Shown here in pieces: positions 62,824 through 64,000 of a DNA stretch of 64,000 bases. Each line of letters opens with the position of its first letter. Position 1 is the stretch's first letter. Origin of the DNA: Sarcina sp034439435 (GTDB lineage: Bacteria; Bacillota; Clostridia; Clostridiales; Clostridiaceae); assembly GCF_034439435.1 (NCBI RefSeq), contig NZ_JAPCKJ010000007.1:115466-179465 (forward strand). The letters run 5' to 3'. Position numbers and translations under genes: made by a program. The notes under the pieces are model-generated. The model was not told where the DNA came from. It saw only the letters and a list, made by a program, of their open reading frames with translations, and did no database searches.

Positions 62824-63480
62824 ATGGGAAGAAGAGGATCTAAAAAATATTTAAAAGAAGTGAATGCACAAATAATATTATTTGTTTTAATCATGGTAAT
62901 AATGAGAATGGTAGTTTTAAACTTCATGAGTGAACTATCTGGAATGGAATTTGAAGAGTTATCAAAGGCTAGGATTTATAATGGAGATATCACAGCAGGA
63001 ATGTTTTTAGAGAGTCTTGTAAATTTCTTTGGAAGCTTTACTTTGGAAACTTATAAAGGAATAACATTAATAGTAATTGTAAATATATTAGTAGCATCTT
63101 ATATATTAAGTAAAAAGGATCTTACAGGAAATTTTTATTTTAATATTGTTATAGCTTATTTATTCTCATCTATAATAACAGTATTTTTGTTGTTAGCAGG
63201 AGTTTTATTGTTTTTCTGTGTAATGCAAGGTATGGTAGTTATAAATTCTTTAAAAATAGATGTATCTTCAGAAATACTATGGTTAGTTATATCTTTGCTA
63301 ATGGGAATATTATTTATAAAGTATTTAAGAAAGACTGTAGTATTTTCTTTAGTAGCATTTTTCATAATATCTGTTTGTACAGCATGTTATATGGATATAG
63401 GAAAAGAATCTATTCCTACAGATGATGTGAAATATAGTTTAGAAGAGTTTGCTTATAGTTTAAATGCATCTAGTAAATAG
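62824..63480 (+). CDS. Membrane protein of unknown function, 218 residues
   Basis: The protein has a basic start (MGRRGSKKYLKE) and about five hydrophobic helices. No conserved motif was recognised. AAAGGGGG precedes the ATG. It stands alone between copy B of the repeat and the terminal promoter region. Confidence 0.65.
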   Translation: MGRRGSKKYLKEVNAQIILFVLIMVIMRMVVLNFMSELSGMEFEELSKARIYNGDITAGMFLESLVNFFGSFTLETYKGITLIVIVNILVASYILSKKDLTGNFYFNIVIAYLFSSIITVFLLLAGVLLFFCVMQGMVVINSLKIDVSSEILWLVISLLMGILFIKYLRKTVVFSLVAFFIISVCTACYMDIGKESIPTDDVKYSLEEFAYSLNASSK

Positions 63481-63940
63481 GTGCATTTGTTTTTATTAAG
63501 TAAAATGTAGAATTAAAATAGTTCAATTGCTTTAGTTAAATATTAAGTTGTTATTTAAGTAAGAAAATTTTATTTATAAGTACAATAAAAATATAGATTT
63601 TTAGGGTCGAATTAAAAATTTAGCTAAAAATATGGAAATGATTAATAGAAAAATGGTTATTTACAAGAAAAATATTAATAATTTACGGTGATAAGCTATT
63701 AATATATATTAAAAATAATACAATATTCTACAAAAAAGTATATTGAATGTAAATTTTATATAAGACACTACTCCTAGTGTGTCTATATAAGATAAAGAAA
63801 GTATTCTAAAGAGAAATACAGAAATATAAATTTATTCTCATTAAAATAGGAAAATATATTAACTTAAAAGTATCTGAGGTGGTAAGATAAATCTCGTCAG
63901 TAAGAGACACGGCAACAAAATATCAAATGAAAAATTTGAA
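63481..63940. other. AT-rich intergenic stretch before the terminal promoter
   Basis: A small imperfect hairpin (AGACACTA with TAGTGTGTCT, about 63763-63784) could end transcription from the left. From 63870 on, the DNA is less A/T-rich. No gene was found. Confidence 0.35.
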
Positions 63941-63948
63941 AAAAGTTG

Positions 63949-63977
63949 TTGACAAAGTTTCTTAAAGATGTTAAACC
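63949..63977 (+). promoter_or_regulatory. Strong promoter facing out of the window, possibly for an rRNA/tRNA operon
   Basis: A consensus -35, TTGACA (63949-63954), is followed after 17 bp by TAAACC (63972-63977), an imperfect -10, with an A-rich tract upstream. The sequence after it, AAGTAAGTCGCTTGAGGGTG, resembles leaders I associate with clostridial rRNA operons. The downstream gene lies beyond the window. Confidence 0.45.
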
Positions 63978-64000
63978 AAGTAAGTCGCTTGAGGGTGACG

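Noticed and set aside
1..64000. CRISPR array, complete transposase gene, prophage or tRNA
   Set aside because: No regularly spaced direct repeats, transposase or phage proteins, and no cloverleaf-like segments were found while reading both strands.

Overview
The window looks like the chromosome of Clostridium perfringens or a very close relative. It is very AT-rich, has strong AGGAGG-type ribosome binding sites, and carries gene sets I recognise from that species: an arcABDC arginine deiminase operon, ubiG-mccBA-luxS, a nan sialic-acid operon, a 1627-residue NagH-type hyaluronidase and a GH101 mucinase. No CRISPR array, complete insertion sequence, prophage, tRNA or rRNA gene was seen. The strain assignment is inference; gene families are recognised from translated motifs and no database search was run.

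Layout. 1-1.8 kb: the 3' end of an unknown gene, an XRE regulator with a small membrane protein, and a decayed duplicate of the regulator's 3' end. 2.2-7.7 kb: arcA, arcB, arcD, arcC and an argR-type regulator, which turn arginine into ATP, ammonia and CO2. 8-13.8 kb: a small membrane protein, a phosphoesterase, then on the minus strand a GH42 beta-galactosidase, an amino-acid permease and MscL. 14.2-17.9 kb: a T-box with a UGC (Cys) specifier controlling ubiG-mccB-mccA-luxS, which convert homocysteine to cysteine and make AI-2. 18.5-23.1 kb: an esterase, a minus-strand ABC-2 exporter and a SHOCT protein. 23.2-30 kb: nanE, nanA, a sodium symporter, a sialate-esterase-like gene, a YhcH protein, a ROK kinase and an RpiR regulator. 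30.1-36.7 kb: a membrane protein, a LytTR/DUF3021 pair and nagH. 37-40.2 kb: a cobalamin riboswitch and cbiMNQO. 40.4-48 kb: a SemiSWEET protein and two paralogous PTS EIICB genes with RpiR/SIS regulators and a GH4 6-phospho-alpha-glucosidase. 48.1-52.4 kb: a GNAT-like protein, an RpiR regulator, a GH1 6-phospho-beta-glucosidase and an aldo/keto reductase. 53-56.8 kb: a Spo0E-like protein, an acid phosphatase, galU and an M23 peptidase. 57.1-62.2 kb: a secreted GH101 enzyme. 62.8-63.5 kb: a membrane protein. The window ends at a strong promoter that may serve a stable-RNA operon lying outside.

Taken together this is a host-glycan and amino-acid foraging region. Secreted NagH and GH101 release sugars from hyaluronan-like and mucin substrates. 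The nan operon takes up and breaks down sialic acid. The PTS and glycosidase genes take up and split disaccharide phosphates. The arc operon gains energy from arginine, and cysteine supply is sensed by the T-box.

The most interesting unexplained signals are: a dispersed intergenic repeat family with 13-14 bp terminal inverted repeats (copies near 19.6, 29.1, 42.65, 51.4 and 62.3 kb); an ArgR protein lacking the usual Asp-Asp arginine-binding pair; a TGTGAAATTTCAC palindrome shared by two maltose-type promoters; paired palindromes flanking the nan promoter; a 21-bp-spaced direct repeat before the LytTR gene; an orphan SIS-domain protein; a 31-residue membrane peptide; and an RpiR gene whose ribosome binding site points at an ATA codon.
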